From Acanthornis magna (taxonomy: Eukaryota > Chordata > Aves > Passeriformes > Acanthizidae): a stretch of DNA of 64,000 bases. Of the stretch, positions 1-12,138 are shown one piece after another. The notes below the pieces were generated by a model that made no database searches, was not told the origin of the DNA, and saw nothing but the letters and a program-made list of their open reading frames with translations. Location of the stretch: positions 1,969,001-2,033,000 of the forward strand of contig JAWUZG010000173.1 in NCBI GenBank assembly GCA_036785705.1. The letters are read 5' to 3'. How positions within the stretch are numbered: the stretch's first letter is position 1; every line of letters begins with the position of its first letter. A program made the position numbers and the translations under genes.

Positions 1-1560
1 GCTCTTAACAGAGACAACAAAATGAGCGGGTTTTGGTTAAATGGTGAAGAAAAACCTGTAAATTGTTGTTTAAGGGGCTGGTTAAGTGCCCCATAAATAC
101 AAACAGTGGCAAAGACAGGAGTCCGTGAGCTGTCACGGGAGGAAGGTGAGATGCTGTGGCATTTTGCTCCCTGGGCACCAGGCACTTTTTAACCTAACTG
201 ATGCATCCATCCACAAGTTTCCAGGACTGATCACTACCCACCACATATTCTTCTCATGCCAGGGGGGTAATTCATGTTAGCAGGGTTTCTCATATGGGCT
301 TTTAGTGGGTTTAACAGGTGTGAGGTTCAGCTGCTCCTCAGACTCCTGGTCTTGGCTCTCCGGAGTTCGTGGGCGACCCAGTGTAAGGCACCAGAAATTG
401 GACTGGGAGGGAATGAATGAAGTTAAACCATCCATCCATGTCAGAGCCAAGGGATTTGCCGGTTAATTAGAACAATGCTATTAGGAGAAGGTTGGTGGCC
501 TTGGGGAGAAGCCTGCAGCCCTGTTGAGCTCTTTCCACAAGCGCCTGACCCCCCGGTTAAAACGATGCTTTGACACTGCTTTTCCCAGATGAAATTCCTG
601 CCTGACACAGCTCCTGCTCTGACAACTTTGATGTCAGATGAAGCCTTTAAAAGACCAGACTTTCAAACAAATGCAGGATGTGTTGATCTACCTAACAGAG
701 AGATGTCCCTTGCTGTCCCCAGGAGCTGGGACTGGAGGCTGGCAGACGGACAACGCTCCGTTTCACAGCTGCTGATTAAACTGCCATGACAATGCTCGGC
801 ACAACGCCAGATTAATTAGCGCTAGCCACATGATCTACAAGTCCCTTTTGGCTTTAAAGGAAAAAAATTCTAAGGATTTTCCAAACTCATTTTCACACAC
901 CTCACCGGCCTGACGCTTTCCCTTGAATTTTCTGCTCCTGAAGTTGTGTCTCACTTTCACAGGGGCTTGTGCCATTTTTAGATGCTGTGAGCCTGAACGT
1001 GTGGCAGGAGGAACTCAGAGCCTGTGTAGCTCTTGGCCTTTTGGAGAGGATGGACTAATCTTTGGCTGATATTTAGCAGAGGCTTGCAGCACCACACGCA
1101 ACCTCCAGCTTGATACTGTTGTGACCTTTCAGCTTCATTTGCAAGACCATCTGAAACTTGTTTGATTTCGGCTCCTCTGCAGGGCCTTCAAGCAGGCTTT
1201 TCGTGCCCTGGCAAGCCACGGCACACACGAATTTAGCTGTTTCTCTGCTTAAATGGCATGGAGGGAGAGTGGCAAAGTGCAGCGAGAGCCAAGGCTGGTG
1301 ATTGCATCCTATTTTACAGAGGACTGGGCAGAGGGCAGAGCTGTCCTGGTCAGCAGAAGCAGTGGGTGGTGGATCCAGGACCAGATTCCCCCTCTGAACA
1401 TCTCCCATGGAAAGATGTTTGTACAAGAGCAGGTTGCTGCCGTGCTGCTCCCTTCCCACTCCCTCTTGGTGATGCTTTGAGGACCAAAGCCACTCTCCCC
1501 CCTTTGACTAGCCAAGGTCTCCCACTGGCCTGCAGAGCACTTTCTGTCCATCCCTTCACG

Positions 1561-1687
1561 TCCCAGGCCAGGTTGGATGAGACTCTGAGTAAACTGGTCT
1601 GGTGGAAGGTGTCCTTGCCCACGGCAGGGGCTGGAACTAGATAAGCTTTCAGTTCCCTTCCAAAACCATTCTACGATTCCATGATTT
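1561..1687 (+). mobile_element. CR1 LINE 3' end fragment
   Basis: Diverged CR1 3'UTR: GGAAGGTGTCC, TTCCCTTCCAA, then the ATTCTACGATTCCATGATT terminal repeats that mark the 3' end. Confidence 0.75.
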
Positions 1688-2105
1688 TCAGATATCGCCC
1701 TCCCAGGACTCCCATGACAATAAGTGTGTTGTCACTGCTAGTAAGATGAACCAAATAAGAACAGGGTTGAGTTTCTACCAATAGCAGCCTGGATAGCCCT
1801 ATTTTTTTGCCTTACATGCGCTTTTTTTTCCCAACAGCAGGCAATTTTCTGCCCTGCAAACCATGGACACACTTGATCAGGAGTGGGAGACATCCTGGAG
1901 GGCACTGGCTCAGCCCCAGGGAGGTGGGCAGCACATTTATAGACTGTAAGATAGCTCAGCTTTAGTAACCATAACCCTTTACTTTAGCTTTAGTGTCTCA
2001 CTCCTGCTTCTTACAGAGACATTTCCTTCCCAAAGGATGACACCTTTTTACAATGTCATGGCCCTAGATTTCAGGAGGCATTTGGGAAATTGTAATTTGA
2101 TCTTT

Positions 2106-2310
2106 TATAGAATCACAGAATTGCTTAGGTTGGAGAAGATCTCTAAGGTCGTTGAGCCCAACCATTCCCCAGCACTGCCAAGGCCACCACGAACCCATGT
2201 CCCCAAGTGCCACATCCACATGTTTTCTGAGCACTTTCAGGGATGGTGACTCCACCACTTCCCTGAACAACCCTACCAGAGAATAATTTTTTCCTAATAT
2301 CCAAATAGAA
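2106..2310 (-). mobile_element. CR1 LINE 3' end fragment
   Basis: Begins with the reverse-complement tail (TAGAATCACAGAATTG), then TTAGGTTGGAGAAGATCTC and the CACTGCCAAGGCCACCAC subfamily signature. Truncated after CCTAATATCC. Confidence 0.85.
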
Positions 2311-2761
2311 TACCAGGAATATTTTATCTGGCCCTTTGCCAGCCCAGAACTTCCTTCCTTCTGGCCCTAGTGAGACACCTTCATCTGCTCCAGACTGAGG
2401 AGCCAAACAGCTGGGATGGCTCATTCTCCAGTTTTAATTTGTTCTGGCAAGGACCTTATGCTGAGAACTCCCTGCCTGTCCTGCTGCTCCCAGGGGCAAG
2501 AGAGGCTTGTGGGGAAAAGCGAACAGGCAACAAACCTGGCTGTGGTCCCTGGACAATTACTCATACCTGTTATCTTTGGCACTCACGGGGCAGAAACGTG
2601 TCAGCGCTGGGTCCCAGGTGAAGCCCAAAGCCCTGAGCCAAAGGCAGAGACTTGTGCGTCTTGAAAATCCCACAGGAGGAGAAGAAAACCCCCTCCACCC
2701 GGCCCAGCTTGTGACCCAGATGTTCTCAGCTGCGGACAGCCTCATCGAGGGCGCATCCCAA

Positions 2762-3480
2762 ATCAGTGCCAGGTGTATCCTACCCTATCCTATCCTAATC
2801 AGTGCCAGGTGTATCCTACCCTATCCAAATCAGTGCCAGGTGTATCCTATCCTATCCTATCCTATCCTGTCCTATCCTATCCTATCCTATCCTATCCTAT
2901 CCTATCCTATCCTATCCTATCCTATCCTATCCTAATCAGTGTCAGGTGTATTCTACCCTATCCAAATCAGTGCCAGGTGTATCCTATCCTATCCAAATCA
3001 GGGCCAGGTGTATCCTATTCTATGCAAATCAGGGCCAGGTGTATCCTATCCTATCCAAATCAGGGCCAGGTGTATCCTATCCTATCCAAATCAGTGCCAG
3101 GTGTATCCTACCCTATCCTATCCAAATCAGGGCCAGGTGTATCCTATCCTATCCAAATCAGGGCCAGGTGTATCCTATCCTATCCAAATCAGGGCCAGGT
3201 GTATCCTATTCTATCCAAATCAGGGCCAGGTGTATCCTATCCTATCCAAATCAGGGCCAGGTGTATCCTATTCTATCCAAATCAGGGCCAGGTGTATCCT
3301 ATCCTATCCAAATCAGGGCCAGGTGTATCCTATCCTATCCTATCCAAATCAGGGCCAGGTGTATCCTATCCTATCCTATCCAAATCAGTGCCAGGTGTAT
3401 CCTATCCTATCCTATCCAAATCAGGGCCAGGTGTATCCTATCCTATCCTATCCAAATCAGGGCCAGGTGTATCCTATCCA
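2762..3480. repeat. 31-bp minisatellite, about 20 copies, with a CCTAT pentamer expansion
   Basis: The unit is CAAATCAGGGCCAGGTGTAT followed by two or three CCTAT-type pentamers, giving 31- or 36-bp periods. Between copies 3 and 4 (about 2,843-2,935) the pentamer alone is expanded to about 18 copies. Later copies are nearly identical; G/T at one base (AGGGCC or AGTGCC) separates two variants. Three overlapping frames stay open through it, with a 31-residue protein period; these are not genes. Confidence 0.93.
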
Positions 3481-3717
3481 ATGCACCTGACCCAAGCACC
3501 GATGGTGAGGGGTGACCACATCCACTCTGGGCACCCATGGATTTTCAGCAGGTGACAACCCCGAGGCCTGATGGGGACCACAGGGAGACAGATTGTGCAG
3601 GGAAGGATGCCACGAGGTGACGGGAGCCTCAGGAGAGACCCCCACGGGTGAGGGCCTCGGAGGGACAGACCCTGTGCATCTCAGCGAGGGTGATGGTGAT
3701 GGTTATGAGGCTGGAGA

Positions 3718-4194
3718 TGGAAACACAGATCGTTTAGGTTGGAAAAGACCTCTAAAGTCATGGAGTCCAACCATTCCATCCGCACTGCCAAAGCCACCAT
3801 TGAGCCATGTCCTCATGTGCCACATCCACACAGATTTTAAACCCCTCCAGGGATGGGGACCCCAACACCGCCCTGGACAGCTGTGACAGGGCTTCACAAC
3901 CCTTTCCATGAAGGAATTTTCCCTAATATCCCACCTGAGCCTCCCCTGGCCCAGCCTGGGGCCGTTCCCTCTCCTCCTGTCCCTGTTCCCTGGAGCACAG
4001 CCCGACCCCCCCCGGCTGTCCCCTCCTGTCAGGAGCTGTGCAGAGCCACAAGGTTCCCCTGAGCCTCCTTTTCTCCAGGCTGAGCCCTTTCCCAGCTCCC
4101 TCAGCCTCTCCTGGGGCTCAGCCCCTTCCCAGCTCTGCTCCCTTCCCTGGACACTCTCCAGCCCCTCAGTGTCTCTCTCATTGTGAGAAGCCCA
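3718..4194 (-). mobile_element. CR1 LINE 3' end fragment, longer copy
   Basis: Same subfamily as the copies at 13.1 and 27.6 kb: TTTAGGTTGGAAAAGACC, GCCACATCCACAC, CCCTAATATCC, and the Pro/Ser-like CCTCCTGTCCCTGTTCCC segment. Confidence 0.88.
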
Positions 4195-5257
4195 TCTGAG
4201 TGGGGCCAGGAGCATCTCAAAATTTCCCACCAGTCCAGGACAAACAAACTGCACCACAATCCTCCCTGCATCACACAAGATCCTACCAGGAACCTGTACA
4301 GCTGCCAAGTGGAAAGAAAAATACACTTTTTTCTTGTTCCACATGTGACCTCTAGCCCCCAAGGATTTTTATTAATTACCAAATTTAATTTATTTTGCTG
4401 TCCTCTCAGGGCTTAGGTTTTGCATTGCTGGAGCCTGTATTGTTTCTGTTGCAGCCTGCTGGTGTCCACAGAAATTTCAAATTAAATATCAGGCACACAT
4501 TAAGGTCAGGCAGCTCAATTCCATTAGCAGGCAGCCAGGCTCAGCCTCTCTGTAATGAATGCTGCTCTCGCCTCCTAATGATAGCAGCAGAGGAACTGGG
4601 CAGTGCCAGCCTGTGGTGATTGGCACCCCACTGACACTGGGGACCACTAAATTGATTTGAAAAGTCCATTCATCTTCTGCAAATCATGGCTTAAGTCTTC
4701 CTGACCTGTGACAAATCTTCACGAGCTGCAATTTGAAAGATAGAGCCAAGAGGAAAGGGAGAAGAAAATGCACAAAAAACCCTACACAAAATTCCCAAGA
4801 CCAAGAAATAGATTTCAGCTGGGTTGTTCTGCCTCAGTTTTGAGCCCTCTTCCCCAGGTATGTATTCTGCACTCACTTCGTGAGGAAGGTTAAAGGGTTT
4901 TTCTTCCCACTGCCCACCACAAAGAGGACTCAGAGGATCCAAGGACGCTGCAAGAGCCTCTCTGTTGCTGGACCCATGGGCATTGGAGGAGTCATGAGCA
5001 ACAGAGGTGTCCTCCCCATCCCCATCCTGACACACTCCTGATCCACTGCAGCACGGCCCCGTGGCCAAAAACGTGCAGCCTCCTGCTTGTGCAGCTAAAC
5101 GGGATGGCTGCTGTCATCCTTGGGCAAGGGAGACCTACAAAAACATCACAAAATGTTTTTCCTACACCCTTTAGCACAACTAACCCCAACACAAGGGCGC
5201 AGCCGGCTCGTGCCTATACCAGACTAGTCAAGGCTGCAACTTCCTATAGATCCATAC

Positions 5258-5362
5258 CTCAGAGGGTGCCCAGAGAAGCTGTGGCTGCCCCTGCATCCCT
5301 GGAAGTGTCCAAGGCCAGGCTGGATGTGCCTTGGAGCAACCTGGGACAGTGGAAGGTGTGTG
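5258..5362 (+). mobile_element. Short CR1 fragment
   Basis: CCCAGAGAAGCTGTGGCTGC through GGACAGTGGAAGGTG; the typical 3' tail is absent. Confidence 0.7.
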
Positions 5363-5554
5363 AGCACCACCATTGTCTCAGAGATACTTTGAAAATGCAA
5401 TCGGGGTGAAGAAAAGGACATGGGGAAGAGGGTGAAATAGGACTTTAAGGCACTACCACAGCATGAGGAGTATGAGTTTCAGGCTGTGAGTTGTCACGTT
5501 GTTATTGCTGAGGCGTTTAGGAGGTTTGTAATAGCTCTTTTACTCTGTAGAATT

Positions 5555-5790
5555 CACCCTTCGTAAAGGAAAACATTTATTCCACTCAAATACAAATAAC
5601 AGCTAAATACAGGCCGATCAGTTTAATAGCGTAGTTAGGCCTATTAAAGCGACTGTAAAACCAACATCAAGGCATTTCACATTAATTCCCTCTCAGCGAC
5701 TCCAGATCTGATTCACTTCGACAAATCCCCTGCTATGGAGAAGTGGCCACAAATCTCCACAGCCCTGTATCAGGTGACATTGAAAAAACA
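5555..5790. promoter_or_regulatory. Candidate conserved non-coding element in ARK2C intron 1
   Basis: Unique sequence of balanced composition (CAAATACAAATAACAGC, TTAATAGCGTAGTTAGGCC) with no repeat signature, between CR1 pieces. Tentative. Confidence 0.3.
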
Positions 5791-6663
5791 TCGCTATTGG
5801 ACTCAAAAATTATGCCAAGATCTATCAGGGAAAGAAAACCTATTGATCAGAGCAGCCAGATAAGGAAGTCGTACAGATAGTGCCAGCAGACGGATTTTCC
5901 CCCAGTTCGGTGTTTTAAAGCAGATTTCATGGAGGAGATGGGGTGTGAGTCATTCTTCCAACTACTGTAGTGAGTGACCTTGGGAAAGTGCCTTCCCTTG
6001 GATTTAAACCAAATAATGTTAAAGCTATTATTTAAAAAATAGTATTTGTTCACGTCTATGACATTAAAAAAGAATTGAGGTTTCTGTTTTTCATCCAAAA
6101 ATCTCAGCTTTGTCAGCTTTCTGTTTCATTTCCAAATCTGTTTCCTGAAGAACGCAGAGAGATCCGATCAAGTTTTTATGGTTAAATACAATTATTCCGA
6201 CATCTCCTGTAACACATTTCCTCAAGAGTGACCACAGAAAGGAGGGTATGAAACAGAAACCTGCTTTTCTCCACCCCCATTTACATTTACCCATGAATTT
6301 TACCTACAAAGGCGCAGAATCATCTGCATTTTTCCTATTCCCTGAATTTTACACCCAGTGGCCTGTGAGACGGTCACTGGTGCATTGTACAGGTGGAGGA
6401 ATGAAGGTGGGAGATCGAAAGCTCTTGCTCAACCTTAGGGAAGACCAGAGGGTCTGAAGGGCATCTGCAGAGCTGGGGGTCAGTGTGCAGTGCCCACTGC
6501 CCACCTGAACCCACACCTGGACACACCTGGACCCTCCTGAACTGCCCACCTGAACTCCTGGACAACCAGGAGCACCTCCAGCACTTTGGGAAGAGCCAGC
6601 TTCTGCTCCAGGTGATGGGCAAAGATATTTGGCCTTGGACCACACCTGTGGTGGGTTTGGGAC

Positions 6664-6905
6664 CATAGAATCACAGAATGGTTTGGAAGGTTTGGAAGGG
6701 ACATTTAAAGCTCCTCCAGTGCCACCCCTGCCATGGGCAGGGACACCTTCCACTGTCCCAGGTTGCTCCAAGCCCTGTCCAGCCTGGCCTGGGACAATCC
6801 AGGGATCCAGGGGCAGCCACAGCTGCTCTGGGCAACCTGTGCCAGGGCCTCACCACACTCACAGCCAAAAATTTCTTCCTAAAATTGTTCTTCCTACTCA
6901 ACGCC
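6664..6905 (-). mobile_element. CR1 LINE 3' end fragment
   Basis: Starts TAGAATCACAGAATGG, then CCATGGGCAGGGACACC, AGCCACAGCTGCTC and TTTCTTCCTAAA in antisense order. Confidence 0.88.
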
Positions 6906-7644
6906 TTATGGGACAGCTGGGACAGATCAAAAATGTAATGAAAATAATCCTAGATTTTCCACTTATATTGTCAGTTCACAATGTAACTGGACCTTTAGAG
7001 AAAGAAGAAAAAGATGACAAGGTTTTTTTTCCCCACTGCTAAGTGCTGAACCCTAGAGAAGACTTCTGCCTGGGTGGAAATAATAGAGCACAAATAACAC
7101 TAACCCATGTAATATCCACTGGATGGGGGTTCTGGCAGATATCAAGTAAAGAAGAGAGAAGCAGCAATTACAAAGCAGTATTTCAGATTTAACCCAGCTC
7201 TGGGGGGAAAAAAATAACATCTGTTCGAGACACAAAACCTGTTGACTCCTCAAAACTCCCAGTTATATGCAAAAAGGAATTAAAGTTGGGATCTGGACTT
7301 CTCAGTCATGTTAATTAAAGGCTGGCACCCCTAGAACATCATATGAGCCACATCCTGCATTTCTAAAAGTTTTGTGGTGCTTTTGAGAACAATGGACTAC
7401 AAAGCATCTAACTCTGCTCCTGCATTCAGAAGAAGCATTTTGACCAAGCGAATCAGTCTGAGCCCCATCAGAACTGGGCTGGTTCAGAAATTCCCCAACA
7501 TTTGGCAGGTCTGCAAACATCAAGCCCTGCAGAGGTGTCTGCAGGCTGTCCCCAAGCCCTGAATACCCTCACACAGGAAGCTGGTGGGCAAAATCCTAAT
7601 CCCAGACTTTTTTGTCCATTCAGGATGGGACCAAATGGCCTCAG

Positions 7645-7903
7645 GTTGTGCCAGGGGAGGTTTAAAATCTGTATGAAGAAAATATTTCTTCACTGAAAGG
7701 AGAAATTTTCAGGCCGGACCTTAGAAATGGTTGCCGAGGGCAGTAGTGGGGACCCCCACCCTGGAGGGATTTAAAAGCTGTGTGGATGTGGCACTGGGGG
7801 ACATGGTTTAGTGGTGGCCTTGGCAGTGCCAGGGGCATGGCTGGACTCAATGGTCCTGGAGGATTTTTCCAACTTTAAAGATTCTGCGATTCTATGATTT
7901 TGC
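7645..7903 (+). mobile_element. CR1 LINE 3' end fragment
   Basis: Contains CCTGGAGGGATTTAAAAG, GTGGATGTGGCACT, GGCCTTGGCAGTGCC and a GATTCTGCGATTCTATGATT tail. Confidence 0.87.
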
Positions 7904-9493
7904 AGTGCGATCATTCCTATTTTTTGCAGAAACAACAAAAGCTGTGTGGATGGCAAACTTCCTCTGGGACCCCTGGGCCCTGCCACAATCCTGAATGCTC
8001 CATTTTCTGAGTGACAAGGGGTGGCTCATTCAGCCAAGGTGCCCAGCCCTGCAGAGCAGCTCAGCAAGCTGCACAAATTCTCCTTTCCTCTCAATATTGC
8101 AAGGACCAGACAACAACCACAGCTCTCTGAGCCATCACCAAGCTGCCCCGTCAAGGGCCACCAGACCATTGTGGGATTTCTCTCTGAGTTGCTGTTTTTC
8201 CTTGACTTTCTGGCCCCTCACCTGCTGCCCTAAAAACCACCTGAGCTTCTCTCTTAGTGTTGCCCTCCCTCCTCCACTATCACCCAGCACTTCCACAACA
8301 GACCTCAGCTAAAACCTCTCCCACAGATGAAAACTTGTCAGGAATTTTAAGCCCTGCCCTTTGGAGAGAGAGACACCTTTCTCCCCCATGGAAGGGGGTA
8401 TGCACTGACAGACAGAAAGAGCAACTCCTACAGCTGATGGGCTGCACCCCACCCAACCCCAAACTCACGTGTGGGGAGTGCATCCCTCACCACAGGCATT
8501 GATAGCAACAAATCACTTTTCATTGACTTTTGGGTGTCTGAACCTTGGCAAGCACTTCGCATTTCCACAGTGCTGTTGTGCTCTGGGCTTTCATCCCTTT
8601 TCTTTTTTTCTTTTTTTTTTTTCTTTTTTCTTTAATCTCAAAGTCTCATTATATTTGTTGGCTTTCTCAAAGCTCCAGCTCCCTGGTGTGATGCAAAGTG
8701 CGCACGTCACGGCATCACTAGAAAAGGGTTTGTTCTTTGGGGGGGAAAACCCAGTAGCAAGCAGGATCTGGGATTATTATGGACTGGAGAGGAGCATTTT
8801 GGCTCAAGGGGCAGGGTGCCCTCTCTGCACACCCATCTGCTCCATTAAACTTACCTCCAGCAGGCTGCTTTCAAAGAGGACTCCCCAAAGTCCTCTGCAG
8901 AGGTGGCAGCTCCAAGCAGGGGTTGGTGTTGGGTGCCCTGGAACATCCCTCCTCCCCTGCACCACCCTGCCGCTGGGCCCTGGCACCTCTCTGATGTCAC
9001 CTCCCGCTCCAGGGGATGCTGCCAGCAAGTCAGGTTTCTGCAGAGCATGTCCATCCCTGTTTCCCATTTAAACAGCAGGGAATTGGGAAGGGGCTCTTGC
9101 TGCCTCCCCACTCCCATCGTGGGGCCAGAAAGATGTGAGCAGCTGTGCCATTGCAGCACAAAGAGGAGGTGGGGGAGAGGAGAGGAGCCAGTGCTCCCTG
9201 TTCCATGAAAGAGCAGCAGCCCTTCAGCACAGGGCTCCGCACAGCATCCATCAAAACCACCACCCCCACTAAAACCAGTGTTTTCTAGAAGGGAGACTGG
9301 AAGAGGGATGCGTACCGAGAGCCCATTTGGCACCACAGCACGATGTTCCTTTCCCCTGGCCAAAAAATGAATGCAACTGTTCCTTAAAGCTAGTTATGAG
9401 AGAGATCTGCCCATCTCCGTGTTCCCAACACCACTTATTGCACCATCCATCACACACATCCCCCAGAGAAGTGGCCAGAGGACAGGGCTTGTT

Positions 9494-9858
9494 CTTCAGC
9501 CTCCTCATCCCTTCAGCTTCCTCATCCCTTCAGCTTCCTCATCCCTTCAGCCTCCTCATCCCTTCAGCCTCCTCATCCCTTCAGCCTCCTCATCCCTTCA
9601 GCCTCCTCATCCCTTCGGCCTCCTCATCCCTTCAGCCTCCTCATCCCTTCAGCTTCCTCATCCCTTCAGCCTCCTCATCCCTTCAGCCTCCTCATCCCTT
9701 CGGCCTCCTCATCCCTTCAGCCTCCTCATCCCTTCAGCCTCCTCATCCCTTCGGCCTCCTCATCCCTTCGGCCTCCTCATCCCTTCAGCCTCCTCATCCC
9801 TTCAGCCTCCTCATCCCTTCGGCCTCCTCATCCCTTCGGCCTCCTCATCCCTTCGGCC
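9494..9858. repeat. 17-bp minisatellite, about 21 copies
   Basis: Unit CCTCCTCATCCCTTCAG with C/T and A/G variants (TTCAGC, TTCGGC). Pure pyrimidine-rich on the plus strand. Because 17 is not a multiple of three, open frames show a 17-residue period (three units); they are not genes. Confidence 0.93.
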
Positions 9859-10162
9859 CATACGGAGCTCTCAGGGAGCTCTGGATACATGGAGAGCAGT
9901 GTGTTCCCCTCCCCTACACCAACACACACCAAGCCCGTGTGCTGAGGCACTTCAAGTGTTTGCAGCAGGTTTGGGGCCCAGAGCTGAGATGTTGGTGACT
10001 GGAGAACAAATGTGAGGAAGGAGCAACTCAAAAAAACCCCTCGCATCCACAGGGCAAAACATGGCAGATATTGCAACACACGGTGGGAAATGAGAGAGGT
10101 AAAGGTGGAGAAGTCAAGTGAAGGGAGTACCAAGAGTAGTGCTGGCTAGGAGGAGGGTTTTG

Positions 10163-10378
10163 GTTGGATATCAAGTAAAGATTCTTCCCCCAGAGGGTGG
10201 TCAGGCACTGAACAAGCTCCCCAGGGAATGGGCACAGCCCCAGAGCTCCAGGAGAGTTTAGGCAACGCTCTCAGGGATGCACAGGGTGGCATTGTTGGGG
10301 TGTCTGTGCAGGGCCAGGAGCTGCACCTTGTGATCCTGGTGGGTCCCTTGCAGCTCAGGTGGCTCCAGGATTCTCTGA
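10163..10378 (+). mobile_element. CR1 fragment of a second subfamily
   Basis: CCAGAGGGTGGTCAGGCACTG through TGTGCAGGGCCAGGAGC and TCCTGGTGGGTCCC; the reverse complement of the 5' part of the copy at 11.6 kb. It ends about 210 bp before the solo LTR. Confidence 0.8.
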
Positions 10379-10592
10379 GTGCTCATCCAGCACATAACCA
10401 GGCTCAGAAGGCATTTGCTGAAGAGTAGCAGAAGTTGTACCTGAGTCTGCCAGTGCTGAGTGTGCCCAGGAGGAAAGACCTCCCTCGTGGCTTAGTTTCT
10501 AATAGAATAAAGCCCAGTGAGAGATGCTGAGCTGTGGATAAGGAGTCCCAGCACAAGGACAGGGATCCCACAAGACCTGCATGATGCCTGAG

Positions 10593-11061
10593 TGTGCTGG
10601 TTTGGGCTGGGGTAGAGTTAATTTTCTTCACAGTAGCTGGTGCAGGGCTATGTTTTGGGTTTGTGCTGAACACAGTTGTTTTTGTTATTGCTGAGCAGGG
10701 CCTGCACAGAGCCAAGGCCTTTGCTGCTTTTTGTGGAGCCACAGCGGCGAAGATAATATAACGTGAGGGGAAGAAGGAGGAAGGGAGGGATGTTTGGAGT
10801 GACAGTGTTTGTCTTTCCCAGCCACTGTCATGTGGGAGGAGGCCCTGCTCCCTGGAGATGCCAGAACACCTGCCTGTCCGTGGGAAGCACTGAATTCATT
10901 CCTTGTTTTGCTCTGCTTGTGTGCACGTGTTTCGTTGTCCCTATTAAACTGTCTTTATCTCAATCCACTCAAAAGTCTTCCAGCTTTTACCCTTCCGATT
11001 CTCTCCCTGACCCTGCCGGTGGGAGAGGGGGCTGTGAGGGGTTGGATGGAGTTAAACCACA
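10593..11061 (+). mobile_element. Solo LTR of an avian endogenous retrovirus (ERVL-like)
   Basis: Starts TGTGCTGGTTTGG and ends GGAGTTAAACCACA, the characteristic ends of a common avian LTR. Inside are an ATTAAA signal at about 10,943 and the CTGTCTTTATCTCAA segment typical of its 3' part. Flanking five-base duplicates are CTGAG (10,588-10,592) and ATGAG (11,062-11,066), one mismatch. No internal retroviral sequence is present, so it is a recombined solo LTR. It lies antisense to ARK2C. Confidence 0.85.
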
Positions 11062-11593
11062 ATGAGCCACTGCAACATCCCCCAAAACTGCTGTGAGCTT
11101 CCCAGATATTGAGGTTTGGCCCTTGATTTTGCTAAAGGGGCTCAGAATCACTTGTTGCAGGAAGAACAGAGGGAACACCGAGCAAACATACCTGGCTTCC
11201 CTAACAGCATCCCAAATCCTCTCAGGAGGAACTGCTTTCTGCCCAAGGGAATATGCTTTCCTTCCCCCTGGCACACACCCTATTTTTCTAAGCCAGTAAC
11301 TATGTCCTGGCAATATTTTCCTTCCCCAGGACACCCCTGCACCATCCTGAAGGAGCACCTGGATGGCACCACACGTCATCTGGATCTGGCACTACAGGAC
11401 TCCCCTCGCAGATGACCCAGGGCAAGGTGACCTGACCTCCAAGGTGCTCCTGTGGTTGTCCTGTGGCAAAACACCCGGGATTTCCACTGGCAAGTTTGTA
11501 ATCACGTTTTGAACCTGCCAGACACAGGTTTTCCTGCTCAAAGCAAACAAGGCCATGGAAGGTGCTGTGTGCTTCTGCAGGCTGGGGGACAAA

Positions 11594-12138
11594 CACAGAG
11601 TATCCTGAGCTGGAAGGGACCCACAAGGATCACAAAGTGCAGCACCTGACCCTGCACAGACACTCCAACAATGTCACTCTGTGCGTCCCTGAGAGCATTG
11701 TCCAAACTCTCCTGGAGCTGTGGCAGCCTCGGGGCTGTGCCCATTCCCTGGGGAGCCTGGGCAGTGCCCAGCACCCTCTGGGGAAGAACCTTTCCCTGAT
11801 ATCCACCCTAACCCTGCCCTGGCACAGCTCCAGCCGTTCCCTCAGGTCCTGCCACAGGTCATCAGAGAGGAGAGATCAACACCTGCCCCTCCATTTCCCC
11901 TCGCAAGGATGCTGAAGATCACACTGAGGTCTCCCCTCAGTCTCCTCTCCTCCAGCTTAACAGACCAAGTGCCCTCAGCTGCTCCTCACACAGCTTCGCC
12001 TCCAGACCCTCCACCATCCTCCTGGCTTCCTTTGGACACTCTGACATCTTAATGTCTTTTTCTTACACTGTGGCACCCAAAAGTGCCCTCAGCACTCGAG
12101 GTGAGGCTGCCCCAGCGCAGAGCAGAGCAGCAGTGACT
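11594..12138 (-). mobile_element. CR1 LINE 3' fragment, longer copy
   Basis: Antisense CR1 of the same subfamily as 10.16 kb, extended through CTCCCCTCAGTCTCCTC and CTTTGGACACTCTGACA to a GGTGAGGCTGCCCCAGCGCA end. No open reverse-transcriptase frame remains. Confidence 0.85.

Noticed and set aside
2507..3555. Long frames with Tyr-Pro-Ile-Leu-Ser repeats
   Set aside because: Translation of the 31-bp minisatellite in all three frames; the 31-residue period is a by-product of the unit length.
3703..4362. 219-codon minus-strand frame
   Set aside because: Lies mostly on CR1 3'UTR sequence, which is non-coding in the element; similar frames recur at other CR1 copies.
9327..10015. Two 214-223 codon frames with Ser/Pro/His/Phe repeats
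   Set aside because: Translation of the 17-bp minisatellite in two frames; no start context or homologous family.
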